Shown here piece by piece: positions 1 through 8,909 of a stretch of 64,000 bases of DNA. The translations under genes and the position numbers were made by a program. This stretch comes from Ornithinibacillus bavariensis (GTDB lineage: Bacteria; Bacillota; Bacilli; Bacillales; Amphibacillaceae), in the NCBI RefSeq assembly GCF_050433565.1, contig NZ_JBNPWZ010000001.1:310001-374000 (forward strand), in the 5' to 3' direction. The notes under the pieces are model-generated. The model did not search any database, was not told the origin of the DNA, and was given only the letters and a program-made list of their open reading frames with translations. Position 1 is the stretch's first letter. The number at the start of each line of letters is the position of its first letter.

Positions 1-1296
1 GATAATATTCCAATTCTTTTTGCAGTAGGTGTAGCACTTGGAATGGCCAAAACCCGTGATGGTTCTGCTGCATTAAGTGGTTTGGTTGGTTTTCTAGTTG
101 TAACAACATTACTATCACCTGATTCGGTCGCTATGTTAAAAGGAATTGATGTCGAAGCGGTTAACCTTGCATTTGAAAATATTAAAAACGCATTTATAGG
201 TATTCTTTCGGGATTAGTTGCAGCAAATATGTTCAACCGATTTAGTGAGGTGCAATTACCAGATGCCTTGGCATTCTTTAGTGGAAAACGACTAGTTCCT
301 ATTATGACATCAGCAGTAATGCTAGTAGTTTCTGGTATTTTATTCTTTGTTTGGCCAATTGTATATGGATGGCTTGTTGCGTTTGCAGAAGCAATTGTTG
401 GTTTAGGTGCTGGTGGTGCAGGTTTATACGGATTATTTAACCGTTTATTAATTCCAACAGGATTACACCATGCCTTAAACTCAGTATTCTGGTTTGATGT
501 TGCTGGAATCGCGGATATTAATAACTTCTGGTCTGGAAATGGTACGAAAGGTATTACCGGTATGTATCAGGCTGGATTCTTCCCAATTATGATGTTTGGT
601 TTACCTGCAGCAGCACTTGCGATGTATCATACTGCTAAATCAAAGCGTAAAAAGCAAGCAGCTTCCTTATTAATGGCAGCTGGATTTGCTTCTTTCTTAA
701 CTGGGGTAACAGAACCACTTGAGTTCTCCTTTATGTTCCTTGCTCCAGCACTTTATGTTGTACATGCTGTACTTACAGGTCTTTCACTATTTATTGCAGC
801 TGCATTCCATTGGACTGCTGGATTTACCTTTAGTGCAGGATTAATCGACTTTTCATTAAGCTCAGCCTTACCATTAGCAAACCAGCCTTTTATGCTATTA
901 CTTCAAGGTCTTGGATTTGCGGTAGTGTATTATGTGTTATTCCGTTTCTTAATTACGAAATTCAATTTAAAGACTCCTGGTCGTGAAGACGATGAAATGA
1001 TTGAATCTGAAGAGGACGAAGTAGCTACATCTATAGGCGATAGTAAAAAAGATCGTTTTGCTACAATGGCAGCGCAAATTTACGCAGGTTTAGGTGGGGA
1101 TGAGAACGTTACTTCCTTAGATAACTGTACAACTCGCCTACGATTAGAAGTAAAAGATATGGATAAGGTTGACCAAGCGAAAATCAAAGCAACCGGTGTA
1201 CCCGGAATTAATGTTATAGATAAACATAATATCCAAGTTGTTGTTGGAACTAATGTTCAATTTGTTGCTGATGAAATGGAGAAGTTACGTAAATAA
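1..1296 (+). CDS. nagE: PTS N-acetylglucosamine-type permease EIICB, 5'-truncated by the window edge
   Basis: The frame is already open at base 1, so the N-terminus lies outside the window. The visible 431 residues give most of a hydrophobic glucose-family EIIC domain, with the motifs TGLHHALNSVFW and TGVTEPLEFSF. An acidic linker follows, then a C-terminal EIIB domain with the phosphocysteine motif DNCTTRLRL. Known family members import and phosphorylate GlcNAc at the membrane, passing phosphate from EIIA/HPr to the EIIB cysteine. There is no EIIA domain, as in Bacillus NagP. The GlcNAc assignment rests on family resemblance; another amino sugar or glucose is possible. A strong terminator follows at once, so this is the last gene of its unit. 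Confidence 0.85.
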   Translation, partial: DNIPILFAVGVALGMAKTRDGSAALSGLVGFLVVTTLLSPDSVAMLKGIDVEAVNLAFENIKNAFIGILSGLVAANMFNRFSEVQLPDALAFFSGKRLVPIMTSAVMLVVSGILFFVWPIVYGWLVAFAEAIVGLGAGGAGLYGLFNRLLIPTGLHHALNSVFWFDVAGIADINNFWSGNGTKGITGMYQAGFFPIMMFGLPAAALAMYHTAKSKRKKQAASLLMAAGFASFLTGVTEPLEFSFMFLAPALYVVHAVLTGLSLFIAAAFHWTAGFTFSAGLIDFSLSSALPLANQPFMLLLQGLGFAVVYYVLFRFLITKFNLKTPGREDDEMIESEEDEVATSIGDSKKDRFATMAAQIYAGLGGDENVTSLDNCTTRLRLEVKDMDKVDQAKIKATGVPGINVIDKHNIQVVVGTNVQFVADEMEKLRK

Positions 1297-1304
1297 TTTG
1301 GGTA

Positions 1305-1341
1305 GCAGGATAAGAGAAAAATCTCTTGTCCTGTTTTTTTG
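1305..1341 (+). terminator. Rho-independent terminator after the GlcNAc-type permease
   Basis: CAGGATAAGAGA and TCTCTTGTCCTG form a 12-bp stem with one G-U pair and a short A-rich loop, followed by seven T. It begins just after the permease stop codon. Confidence 0.9.
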
Positions 1342-1456
1342 TTAGTAGGATAGGGGCGACTTCCAAAGAGGACTTGCAGATGTTTTTATGACTATCTATG
1401 AATAGCTGCTGATGGTTAAAGTTTATTGAGATAGTGGCCCAATAATGGAATGGAGG

Positions 1457-2020
1457 TTTCTATGCATTATCTTGAAGAGAAATTTGAAACGAAATAACGA
1501 ATATCGATTCTCTATGCATCATTATGGGGAGGAACTTAAAACGAAAAGATGCGTAGCGGATCTCTATGTATCATTTTGAAGAAAGATTTGAAACGAAATG
1601 ACGAATAGCAGGTGTCTATGCATCATTTTGGAGAGAAATTTGAAATGAAAAGATGCATAGCGGATCTCTATGTATCATTTTGAAGAAAGATTTGAAACGA
1701 AATGACGAATAGCAGGTGTCTATGCATCATTTTGGAGAGAAATTTGAAATGAANNNNNNNNNNNNNNNNNNNNNNNNNNNNNNNNNNNNNNNNNNNNNNN
1801 NNNNNNNNNNNNNNNNNNNNNNNNNNNNNNNNNNNNNNNNNNNNNNNNNNNAAAAGATGCATAGCGGATCTCTATGTATCATTTTGGAGAAATATTTGTA
1901 ACGAGATGAATTATAGCAGGTCTCTATACATCATTTTGAAGAGAAATTTGAAACGAAAAGATGCATAGCAGATCTCTATGCATCATTTAGAAAGTAAATC
2001 TGTATCAAAATGAAGAATTA
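1457..2020. repeat. 52-bp tandem repeat array, about 11 units, interrupted by an assembly gap
   Basis: The motif CTATGCATCATTTTG recurs at 52-bp spacing: its TATG(C/T)A core begins at 1461, 1513, 1565, 1617, 1669, 1721, 1873, 1925 and 1977. The units from 1565 to 1668 are repeated exactly from 1669 to the gap, so there is also a 104-bp higher-order period. Each unit junction carries an inverted repeat, ATGCATAG...CTATGCAT. The outer units are the most diverged. The array is contiguous, without spacers. No plausible gene with a ribosome site lies in it. Its role is unknown. Confidence 0.9.
1754..1851. other. Assembly gap (98 N) inside the 52-bp array
   Basis: Ninety-eight unresolved bases lie within identical repeat units. 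In-phase spacing across the gap would need 102 bases for two units, so the stated length is probably an estimate and the true copy number is unknown. Confidence 0.95.
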
Positions 2021-2167
2021 CGAATTTCTTCGGGCATTACTTAGCAAAAAAAATGATGTTCATTGTAACGTTTCAGCTTAACAAAGAAAGAACACTACAC
2101 GCTTTTCTTCCCTTCGCCACCTTAGTCGTCATTCTTTCGATTATAGGGATGAAAGGAGGTGTTAAGA

Positions 2168-2392
2168 ATGGCAGTAGCTGATTTAATGAATACGCAGCTG
2201 CGCTTAGTACTTTATGATGGGAATGATCCATCCTCTGGTGAACCTATTTATAAAGTAAAGAGCTTCAATGGTGTGAAGACAAGTGCAACTGCAGATCAAT
2301 TATATGCAATTGCTAATGCTTTTGCTGGATTACAGCAACGCCCATTAAATATCATCGAGCGTAAGGATAGCTCAGATATTCGCCAGGCTTAG
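2168..2392 (+). CDS. DUF1659 family small protein
   Basis: This 74-residue soluble protein matches my memory of the DUF1659 family, common in Bacillaceae and of unknown function. I chose the ATG at 2168 because AAAGGAGGT at 2152-2160 sits at good distance; an in-frame GTG at 2159 overlaps that ribosome site. There is no signal peptide or membrane segment. It is followed 47 bp downstream by a DUF2922 gene, its usual partner; a YvrJ-like third gene sometimes seen with the pair is not evident. Confidence 0.85.
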   Translation: MAVADLMNTQLRLVLYDGNDPSSGEPIYKVKSFNGVKTSATADQLYAIANAFAGLQQRPLNIIERKDSSDIRQA

Positions 2393-2439
2393 AAGGGTGT
2401 TGAAGCTGTAAAAGTAAGAAGTGGAAAGGAGGGAGAGTT

Positions 2440-2655
2440 ATGAAAAGACTAGAACTAAAGTTTGAGAATGAAGAAGGAAAGATTGTTACGTATTCCTTGG
2501 AAGAACCAATTGAGCCAGTGGATCCGGTTGCGGTAACAAGTGCAATGGATGTTATTCTTGAACAAAACGCTTTTTCAACTAGTGGTGGTGATTTAGTCGC
2601 GAAAAAGGGTGCACGTCTAGTAGAGAATAATGTTCAGGATATTGAAATCATTTAA
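2440..2655 (+). CDS. DUF2922 family small protein
   Basis: This 71-residue protein starts KRLELKFENEEGKIVTYSLE and resembles the DUF2922 family, small conserved proteins of unknown function usually encoded next to DUF1659. The ATG follows GGAAAGGAGGGAG. It is probably cotranscribed with the preceding gene and ends just before a G/C-rich hairpin. No catalytic motif is visible. Confidence 0.85.
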   Translation: MKRLELKFENEEGKIVTYSLEEPIEPVDPVAVTSAMDVILEQNAFSTSGGDLVAKKGARLVENNVQDIEII

Positions 2656-2659
2656 GACG

Positions 2660-2701
2660 AAAGGGGGTTATCATGGGTGCTATCCTAGTGGTGCCCCCTT
2701 T
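2660..2701 (+). terminator. Probable terminator after the DUF1659/DUF2922 pair
   Basis: AAAGGGGG and CCCCCTTT pair over 8 bp with a loop that may itself fold. The T tract is short, so termination strength is uncertain. Confidence 0.55.
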
Positions 2702-2851
2702 ACATATGCAGATATAGTTTAATGAGTCTGATTTTATTATCGAAAAACTTGATATAGTTTGAAATTTCGTGTCATATTAATAGATAATAGTAAAAAGAAC
2801 TGCTGGTGCTAGACCCTCCTTTACTAACTATGGAATAAGGAAGTGAGAGAA

Positions 2852-3622
2852 TTGATTGATATTCACACACATATTCTTCCTGGTATTGATGATGGTGCCA
2901 AGACCATGGAAGACAGTCTTGCAATGGCACGTGCAGCGGTTGAGCAAGGAATCCACACAGTTTTTGCAACGCCACATCATCAAAACGGGTATTATATGAA
3001 TAAAAAACAAGATATCGTAAACAAGGTAAAGCAATTCAGGAATTGTTTACAGGATCTTAATATTCCACTTACTATACTAGTTGGGCAGGAAACGAGAATA
3101 CATGCTGATTTTATGGCAGAGCTAAATGAAGATATCATAGCACCCCTACAAGATACATCGTATATTTTAGTTGAATTTCCTTCTTTTGAAGTTCCTCGTT
3201 ATGCTGATAAACTATTATTTGATTTACAAATTGCCGGTTTCATGCCTATTATTGTTCATCCTGAACGAAATCAACAAATAGCTGAGCATCCGTCCATTCT
3301 TTATGATTTTGTCAAAAAAGGTGCCCTTACACAGATTACTGCTGCAAGTCTGACAGGTAGATTTGGAAAGAAGACGCAACAGTTATCCTATCAGCTCATT
3401 GAGCACCATTTAACACATTTTATTGCCTCAGATGCACATAATACTTCCTCAAGAAGATTTATTTTGCAGGAAGCATTTCAACTCGTAAGGAAGGAATTTG
3501 GATGGGATGTCTATTATACATTCATGGAAAATCCACAGCTGTTACTTGAAAATCAATATGTTCATCGCATAGAGCCACTTCTTGTTAAAAAGAAAAATAG
3601 TATTTTTAAAATTTTTCCTTAA
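2852..3622 (+). CDS. CpsB/YwqE-type manganese-dependent tyrosine phosphatase
   Basis: The protein begins IDIHTHILPGIDDGAKT, the metal-binding N-terminus of the PHP-superfamily tyrosine phosphatases (CpsB, CapC, YwqE), and keeps later ligands such as ATPHH, HPERN and SDAHN. Known members dephosphorylate the BY-kinase that controls capsule or exopolysaccharide export; such a kinase is encoded at 8217. I prefer the TTG at 2852, giving the usual MIDIH start with AAGGAAGTGAG upstream, over the GTG at 2843. Length (256 residues) fits the family. A separate promoter at 3641 suggests that this gene and the rest of the locus are transcribed at least partly independently. Confidence 0.9.
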   Translation: MIDIHTHILPGIDDGAKTMEDSLAMARAAVEQGIHTVFATPHHQNGYYMNKKQDIVNKVKQFRNCLQDLNIPLTILVGQETRIHADFMAELNEDIIAPLQDTSYILVEFPSFEVPRYADKLLFDLQIAGFMPIIVHPERNQQIAEHPSILYDFVKKGALTQITAASLTGRFGKKTQQLSYQLIEHHLTHFIASDAHNTSSRRFILQEAFQLVRKEFGWDVYYTFMENPQLLLENQYVHRIEPLLVKKKNSIFKIFP

Positions 3623-3640
3623 TCGATTGTAAAAAATTAC

Positions 3641-3669
3641 TTGTCACCAATCCTTTTATCGTTTATGAT
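3641..3669 (+). promoter_or_regulatory. Sigma-A-type promoter of the exopolysaccharide operon
   Basis: TTGTCA (3641-3646) and TATGAT (3664-3669) are separated by exactly 17 bp. The expected start near 3676 falls on the first palindromic operator. The transcript would have a leader of about 265 nt before the glycosyltransferase gene. Confidence 0.65.
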
Positions 3670-3675
3670 GTTATT

Positions 3676-3695
3676 ATGTTCTTTATAATGAACAT
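3676..3695. promoter_or_regulatory. Palindromic operator with a SinR-type heptamer
   Basis: ATGTTCTTTATAATGAACAT is a near-perfect inverted repeat placed over the predicted transcription start. It contains GTTCTTT, which fits the published Bacillus SinR consensus GTTCTYT. A SinR-like gene closes this same locus, so autoregulated repression is a reasonable inference, not shown. Confidence 0.55.
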
Positions 3696-3749
3696 TATTC
3701 GCGAGTTATTTTAATATTTTACTTTCGAAATATTTTTTTTAAACATAAC

Positions 3750-3765
3750 GTTCTATATAGTGAAC
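3750..3765. promoter_or_regulatory. Second GTTC-N8-GAAC operator
   Basis: GTTCTATATAGTGAAC repeats the architecture of the site 72 bp upstream (centre to centre). Two copies of the same spaced palindrome in one leader suggest cooperative binding by a dimeric or tetrameric repressor. Confidence 0.5.
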
Positions 3766-3769
3766 AATA

Positions 3770-3941
3770 AAAAGGAGTACACACTGGTCATGTCTACAAA
3801 ACCGTTATCAAAGTAGGCACTCGGTCATTCTGTGGGTTGAAATAGACCTTAGATGCAAGTCGTCGATGGAGTGATGTGAGGGAGGGTTAGATGCCCTTAT
3901 ACTATCCATACAAATCAATAGAAGGGGGGAGGAAGTAAGAG
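3770..3941 (+). promoter_or_regulatory. Possible structured leader RNA of the exopolysaccharide operon
   Basis: This gene-free leader can fold: CACTC (3818-3822) pairs with GAGTG (3869-3873), enclosing a hairpin of GGTCATT (3823-3829) with AATAGACC (3841-3848, one bulge). A nine-codon reading frame at 3790 follows AAGGAG but has no known counterpart. Bacillus eps operons carry the EAR antitermination RNA; I cannot confirm similarity by eye. Confidence 0.3.
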
Positions 3942-5117
3942 TTGAAGTGTTTAGTCGTTACGAATACAGATCGTATCATTAAGGTTTTTTTTATTCCACA
4001 TATCAGACTACTACAGAATATGGGATTTGAGGTATCTGTCGCTACTGCCGTAACTGACGTGAAAAGTTTGGAAAAAGCATTACCAGGGGTTACATTTCAC
4101 CATATACCCTTCCAGAGAAACCTCAATCCTTTTGATAATGCAAAAGTCTATTTCTCTTTAAGAAAGCTGCTAAAGCAAATGGAATATGATCTTATTCACG
4201 TGCATACACCAATTGCTTCTTTTTTAGTTAGACTAGCTGCACAAAAGGGGCAACCAGTAATCTATACGGCACATGGGTTTCATTTTCACGATAATGGTTC
4301 TCGGATAAGTAATTGGCTTTATTTAACTATTGAGCGTGTAATGGAGAGAAAAACAACAAAGCTAATCGTTATCAACGAGGAAGACTATTTGCAGGCTAAA
4401 GAGATATTTCCACCGGACAAAATTTACTTTATAAACGGCGTAGGTATTGACTCATCAGTATTTAATCCGGAAAAGTATACCAACTCTATGAAAAGTAGCA
4501 TAAAAGAAAGGCTCCACATAGATGGACATAAAAAGGTAATTACTCATTTGGCAGAATTTAATTCTAATAAACGTCAGATTGATATTGTTTTGGCTGCAGA
4601 ACAATTAAAGGAATATAATCAGGAGTTTATATTTCTACTACTTGGGGATGGACCATTAAAAGATGAGATACAAAATGAAATCCAGAGTAGAAATCTAGAA
4701 CCGTATATTCGTTGTTTAGGATATCGAACAGATATAGAAGATATTTTGAGTATTACAGATATTGGCTTACTAGTTTCGATTCGGGAAGGCCTGCCGAAAT
4801 CTGTCATGGAAATGATGGCAATGGAAATTCCGTTAATTGTAACGGATATTCGTGGAAATAGGGATCTTGTCCAAAGTGAAAATGGTTTTATCATCCCAAT
4901 ACAAAGTCCGATTGATCTGATGACTTCGTGTCTAACCTTGATTCAAGATGAAAACTTACGACAAACTATGGGGAGGGCAGGTAGAAAAAAGATCCTTGAG
5001 AGGTTTGATTTGCGCATCATTTTAGAGGAGTTGCAGACAGTTTATGAAGCATCCCTATATCCAATGGCAAGGGGAGTAGTATATGAGAGGCAAAGTGATC
5101 TCAAGCAACTTCCTTAA
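3942..5117 (+). CDS. Glycosyltransferase family 4 (EpsD/CapM-like)
   Basis: This 391-residue cytosolic protein has the two-Rossmann GT-B plan: an N-terminal acceptor domain (HVHTPIASFLVRLAAQ, YTAHGFHFHD) and a C-terminal nucleotide-sugar domain with the EX7E signature in REGLPKSVMEMMAMEIP. It should add a sugar to a lipid-linked repeat unit. The start is TTG at 3942 behind GGGGGGAGGAAG. It is the only clear glycosyltransferase in the locus and the first gene after the promoter. Donor and acceptor sugars cannot be read from sequence. Confidence 0.9.
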   Translation: MKCLVVTNTDRIIKVFFIPHIRLLQNMGFEVSVATAVTDVKSLEKALPGVTFHHIPFQRNLNPFDNAKVYFSLRKLLKQMEYDLIHVHTPIASFLVRLAAQKGQPVIYTAHGFHFHDNGSRISNWLYLTIERVMERKTTKLIVINEEDYLQAKEIFPPDKIYFINGVGIDSSVFNPEKYTNSMKSSIKERLHIDGHKKVITHLAEFNSNKRQIDIVLAAEQLKEYNQEFIFLLLGDGPLKDEIQNEIQSRNLEPYIRCLGYRTDIEDILSITDIGLLVSIREGLPKSVMEMMAMEIPLIVTDIRGNRDLVQSENGFIIPIQSPIDLMTSCLTLIQDENLRQTMGRAGRKKILERFDLRIILEELQTVYEASLYPMARGVVYERQSDLKQLP

Positions 5118-5140
5118 TGTAAAAAATTGGTGGTGATGAT

Positions 5141-6151
5141 GTGAATACTAAAGGCATATTAGTAATATCCTTGGATTTTGAATTAAATTGGGGGGTTCAT
5201 GACTGTTTACCATTAGAAAGATATCAGGATAATTTACTTGGTGCAAGAAAGGTAATACCTATGCTACTAGAAAGATTTAATAAAAATGAGATACATGCAA
5301 CATGGGCAATTGTTGGATTCTTATTTTATTCGAATAAGCGAGCTTTATTAAAGGATATTCCCAAGAGTCTACCAAACTATGATAATGAGAAGCTTTCTTC
5401 CTATTTACATTTAAAGAGTATCGGTGAAAATGAATTCGTTGATCCGGTCCATTTTGGCTCCTCTTTAGTTGGGCTCATTAGTGAACATGAAAATCAGGAA
5501 ATTGCAACACATACTTTCAGTCATTATTATTGCTTAGAAAAAGGGCAAACCATTCAAGATTTTGAAGCGGATTTAATGCAAGCAATACATGTAGCAAAGA
5601 GAAAAAATAAAACGATTAAATCCTTTGTTTTCCCCCGAAATCAAGTGAATTCCGCCTATTTAAAGATATGTGAAAAACATCAAATAACTGCGTATAGAGG
5701 CTGTGAAAGGCATTGGTTATATCGGGCAATGCCAGGTGAGGACGGGGGATTGAAGCGAGCTATTAGACTTCTTGACAGTTACATGAATATTACTGGGGAC
5801 CATACCTATTCTTTTACCGAGTTAACACGAGAATCGAAACTCATAAATGTTCCATCTAGTCGATTCCTTAGACCATATTCCAAACGATTTCGTTCTCTTG
5901 AAAGATTAAAATTAAAAAGAATAAAGGATAGCATGACAAAGGCAGCAATAGAGGGTGGCCTGTATCATCTTTGGTGGCATCCGCATAATTTTGGTGTACA
6001 CATAGAGGAAAATATGCAAATGTTAGACGCCATTTTGGACCATTTTCTCATGCTAAAGAAGCAATATGGCATGGAGAGCTTAACAATGGAAGAGGTCAGT
6101 GAGAAAGTAAGAAGTAAATTGAAGCGTTTATCAGAATTAAGGCTGTTTTAA
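5141..6151 (+). CDS. Polysaccharide deacetylase (NodB-homology) family protein
   Basis: The opening ISLDFELNWG carries the metal/catalytic Asp in the D-x-E variant of the NodB fold, HATWAIVGFL follows, and IATHTFSHYY gives the zinc HxxxH motif; HLWWHPHNFG near the C-terminus resembles the last motif. The family removes N-acetyl groups from amino-sugar polymers. There is no signal peptide, so it should act inside the cell, perhaps on the lipid-linked intermediate. The start is GTG at 5141 with GGTGGTGAT upstream. The 336 residues exceed the minimal domain because of a basic region at about 230-280. Confidence 0.85.
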   Translation: MNTKGILVISLDFELNWGVHDCLPLERYQDNLLGARKVIPMLLERFNKNEIHATWAIVGFLFYSNKRALLKDIPKSLPNYDNEKLSSYLHLKSIGENEFVDPVHFGSSLVGLISEHENQEIATHTFSHYYCLEKGQTIQDFEADLMQAIHVAKRKNKTIKSFVFPRNQVNSAYLKICEKHQITAYRGCERHWLYRAMPGEDGGLKRAIRLLDSYMNITGDHTYSFTELTRESKLINVPSSRFLRPYSKRFRSLERLKLKRIKDSMTKAAIEGGLYHLWWHPHNFGVHIEENMQMLDAILDHFLMLKKQYGMESLTMEEVSEKVRSKLKRLSELRLF

Positions 6152-6193
6152 GGTGAACCTATTGGAAAATAATTTAAAACGTGGTGTTACCAA

Positions 6194-7438
6194 ATGCATT
6201 TGTTAATACGGAGAATTGATCTATTCTTAATCGGGCTCCTAATTTGTTGTATACCGTTTATGTTTCATTTGAATTTAATCATTGAATGGAATGTGTCTTA
6301 TGGTGATATGTTGATGGTTGCCATTCTCATTTGGTTAATCGCAAATAAAGAAAATAACGCGATTATAGCGATTGTTATAAGAAAATATTACCTCATTATC
6401 TTGTACAGTCTACTGCTTATTTATTGCTGTATCTTAAGCATGGTGAATTACTTTACGAATATATTCGTTGATATTCCCTATGGTATATCCTCAGTAGTAA
6501 AGTTAACCATTAACTTTTTATACATAATTGTTTTCTTGATTTTTTTGGAAAAATATAAAGAAGCATTGCTACAACATATTCTTCGCTGGTGGAAATATAC
6601 TGCAATCGCGATTTCTATTATTTGTATTGGAAGTGTTATTTTATATCGAATGGGTATTGATAACGGGCTAACCTTAGATGGACGTGCACAGGCAACATTA
6701 AATGATCCAAATTTAGCAGCCTTATACTTAATTGTTTCTTTTTCTATTATCGCTCTTTCCTCCATCTATTTACAAAAAAGAACGGTGATTAATCCTTCCA
6801 TGGTTATTGTGTTAGTAGCTTTATTCTCAACAGCATCACGTGGTGGAACTTTGAGTATTATGCTTGGTCTAAGCTTTGTTTTGTATCTATGCTTCATATC
6901 AGGGAGAATTAAGGAATTAATTTTGTTTATCTGTGTTATTGGCATATTTTCTTCTGTAATGTATTGGGTCCATTCCACATCTGATGTTATTAGCTTTGCG
7001 ATAGAGAGAGTGTCAAATATAGGATCCAATGGAGATGGAACGTCTTACCGAATTTTTTTATGGAAGTCTGCACTTGAAATGTGGGCAAAAAATCCTTTTC
7101 TTGGGGTAGGAATTGGTCAATATATTTCCTATTCACCTGAGGTTTTTGGATATTCCTTAACGAACATCCCACATAATACCTATCTTTCTTTCTTATCGGA
7201 AACGGGGATAATCGGGTTTAGTGCTTTTATTTGGTTCCCGGTATATCTCATTACAAAATTAATAGTGGGGCTCATTAGCTATGGAGAAAAGAAGTATTTC
7301 TATTTACTGATAGGATTAATTGCAGTAGCCATTCAGGCATTATCAATCAATATTGAAAATATCCGTTTTATCTGGTTATTTATAGCAATTTCCTATGTAG
7401 TCGTAGACAAATCATATATACCATATACAAACCAGTAG
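6194..7438 (+). CDS. O-antigen ligase/Wzy-like polysaccharide polymerase
   Basis: This 414-residue protein has about ten to twelve hydrophobic segments. The features shared with the Wzy_C/O-antigen-ligase family are the SRGG motif (FSTASRGGTLSIMLG), then NPFLGVGIGQY and the large-loop motif PHNTYLSFLSETGIIG. It probably polymerises flipped repeat units on the outer face of the membrane. The ATG at 6194 has only a weak ribosome site and sits 42 bp after the deacetylase, suggesting operon expression. Confidence 0.85.
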   Translation: MHLLIRRIDLFLIGLLICCIPFMFHLNLIIEWNVSYGDMLMVAILIWLIANKENNAIIAIVIRKYYLIILYSLLLIYCCILSMVNYFTNIFVDIPYGISSVVKLTINFLYIIVFLIFLEKYKEALLQHILRWWKYTAIAISIICIGSVILYRMGIDNGLTLDGRAQATLNDPNLAALYLIVSFSIIALSSIYLQKRTVINPSMVIVLVALFSTASRGGTLSIMLGLSFVLYLCFISGRIKELILFICVIGIFSSVMYWVHSTSDVISFAIERVSNIGSNGDGTSYRIFLWKSALEMWAKNPFLGVGIGQYISYSPEVFGYSLTNIPHNTYLSFLSETGIIGFSAFIWFPVYLITKLIVGLISYGEKKYFYLLIGLIAVAIQALSINIENIRFIWLFIAISYVVVDKSYIPYTNQ

Positions 7439-7489
7439 ACAAACTATCATGTCAGCTGACCCTATTGTAGAGAAAATGGAGGTGAAATT

Positions 7490-8227
7490 GTGAAAGATAC
7501 CCTTACTATTCAAGATATTGCTCAACTACTAAAAAAACGCATCGTACTAATCGCAGCTCTAACCATTGGTTTTATCGTGATTGCTGCAATTATCAGCTTC
7601 TATCTCCTGACACCTACATACAAGTCATCCTCACAATTTATCGTCAATCAACAACAAAGTGATTCGATTCCATTTAGTGTAAATGAGATCCAGACAAACT
7701 TAGAGTTGATCAATACATATACCGAAATTATGAAGAGCCCATTTATTCTGGAGAAGGTTATTACCGAATTAAATCTAAGTCTTACCCCAACAGAACTAGG
7801 GAAAAAAATTGAAGTCATTAGTAATGAAAACTCTCAAGTAGTGAGTGTTTCTGCTTTGGCTGACACCCCTGAGGAAGCGGCCGAGCTTGCTAATGTGATT
7901 GTTACTCAGTTCAAGAATACAATTCCTTCTATAATGAATATCGAAAATGTATTTGTCTTATCAGAGGCAAACCCAGTCTTATCACAGGACCCTGTGTTTC
8001 CTAGGCCATTTATTAATATGATTATCGCAGGAATAATAGGAGCAGCAACGAGTGTTGGATTAGTATTCCTTCTAGAATTTTTAAATACAAAGGTAAAGCT
8101 AGAAAGCGATATCGAGGTACTAGGAATAACCGTACTAGGAGTCATTTCGAAAATGGCCAGAACAACGCAAAGAAATAGAGAAGCACATAATGATTTTGCT
8201 AAGGAGGAGAGGAGCCTTGAGGCGTAA
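7490..8227 (+). CDS. Wzz/CapA-type chain-length determinant and BY-kinase modulator
   Basis: The 245-residue protein has the Wzz plan: cytoplasmic N-terminus, membrane segment at about 18-40, an extracellular loop beginning PTYKSSSQFIV, a proline-containing stretch (PVFPRPFINMI) and a second membrane segment at about 175-195. Gram-positive versions (EpsA, YwqC, CapA) activate a separate kinase. The GTG start follows GGAGGTGAAATT. Its 3' end overlaps the kinase gene by 11 bp, so the pair is translationally coupled. Confidence 0.9.
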   Translation: MKDTLTIQDIAQLLKKRIVLIAALTIGFIVIAAIISFYLLTPTYKSSSQFIVNQQQSDSIPFSVNEIQTNLELINTYTEIMKSPFILEKVITELNLSLTPTELGKKIEVISNENSQVVSVSALADTPEEAAELANVIVTQFKNTIPSIMNIENVFVLSEANPVLSQDPVFPRPFINMIIAGIIGAATSVGLVFLLEFLNTKVKLESDIEVLGITVLGVISKMARTTQRNREAHNDFAKEERSLEA

Positions 8228-8891
8228 AAATTTGAAAGCTGCTAGAGGTAGTCTAATGACAATAGAAAATAAAAACAAACAGGGTCTAGAACAATTTCGT
8301 AGCTTAAGATCAAATATTTATTTTTCCTCTATTGATAAAGAATTACGAACTATTGCTGTATCGTCGCCTAGCTCTGGTGACGGAAAGACGATGACTGCAT
8401 CTAATCTTGCTGTTGTTATTAGTCAGGAAGGAAAAAAGGTCTTATTAGTAGATGCTGATTTGCGAAAGCCAAGTGTTCATCATGTATTTTGGCTAGAAAA
8501 TAGATATGGACTTAGTAATTATTTAATTGGACAAAAAACTCTACATACTATCATACACAGTGCGTATCCCAATCTAGACATTATTACCAGCGGTATTGTA
8601 CCCCCTAACCCATCAGAATTATTAGGGTCTATTCAAATGAGTGAGTTTATACAAGCAGTTAAAGAGAAATATGATATCGTTATTTTCGATACACCACCAG
8701 TACTAATTGTGACAGATCCTACATTAGTAGCTAGTAAATGTGATGGATTGCTACTAGTTGTCCGGGCAAAGAAAAATGATATGAAGGAAGTAAAAAGGGT
8801 GCAGGAGCAACTAACCTTTGCTGGAGCAAATATAATTGGAGCGGTTTTGAATGGAAAAAAACAACCAAAGGGCTCTTATTATTATCAATAG
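8217..8891 (+). CDS. CpsD/YwqD-type bacterial tyrosine kinase
   Basis: Walker A is SSPSSGDGKT (residues 49-58 from the chosen start), Walker A' is VLLVDADLRKP and Walker B is IVIFDTPP. The C-terminus ends in the tyrosine cluster SYYYQ, the usual autophosphorylation tail. It works with the Wzz-like partner and is reversed by the CpsB-type phosphatase at 2852 to control polymer length and export. I chose the TTG at 8217 because AAGGAGGAGAGG lies just upstream; an ATG at 8190 in the same frame has no ribosome site. Confidence 0.93.
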   Translation: MRRKNLKAARGSLMTIENKNKQGLEQFRSLRSNIYFSSIDKELRTIAVSSPSSGDGKTMTASNLAVVISQEGKKVLLVDADLRKPSVHHVFWLENRYGLSNYLIGQKTLHTIIHSAYPNLDIITSGIVPPNPSELLGSIQMSEFIQAVKEKYDIVIFDTPPVLIVTDPTLVASKCDGLLLVVRAKKNDMKEVKRVQEQLTFAGANIIGAVLNGKKQPKGSYYYQ

Positions 8892-8909
8892 AAAAGGAGT
8901 TAGTTAAAC

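Noticed and set aside
1668..1901. Reading frames on both strands through the N gap in the 52-bp array
   Set aside because: They depend on unknown bases and repeat sequence, with no ribosome site.
1457..2020. CRISPR array
   Set aside because: Units are contiguous 52-bp tandem repeats without unique spacers, and no cas genes are present. The same holds for 61130-61930.
3790..3816. Nine-codon leader peptide frame in the exopolysaccharide leader
   Set aside because: It follows AAGGAG, but at a long distance, and has no codon bias or pattern of an attenuator peptide; left only as a note.
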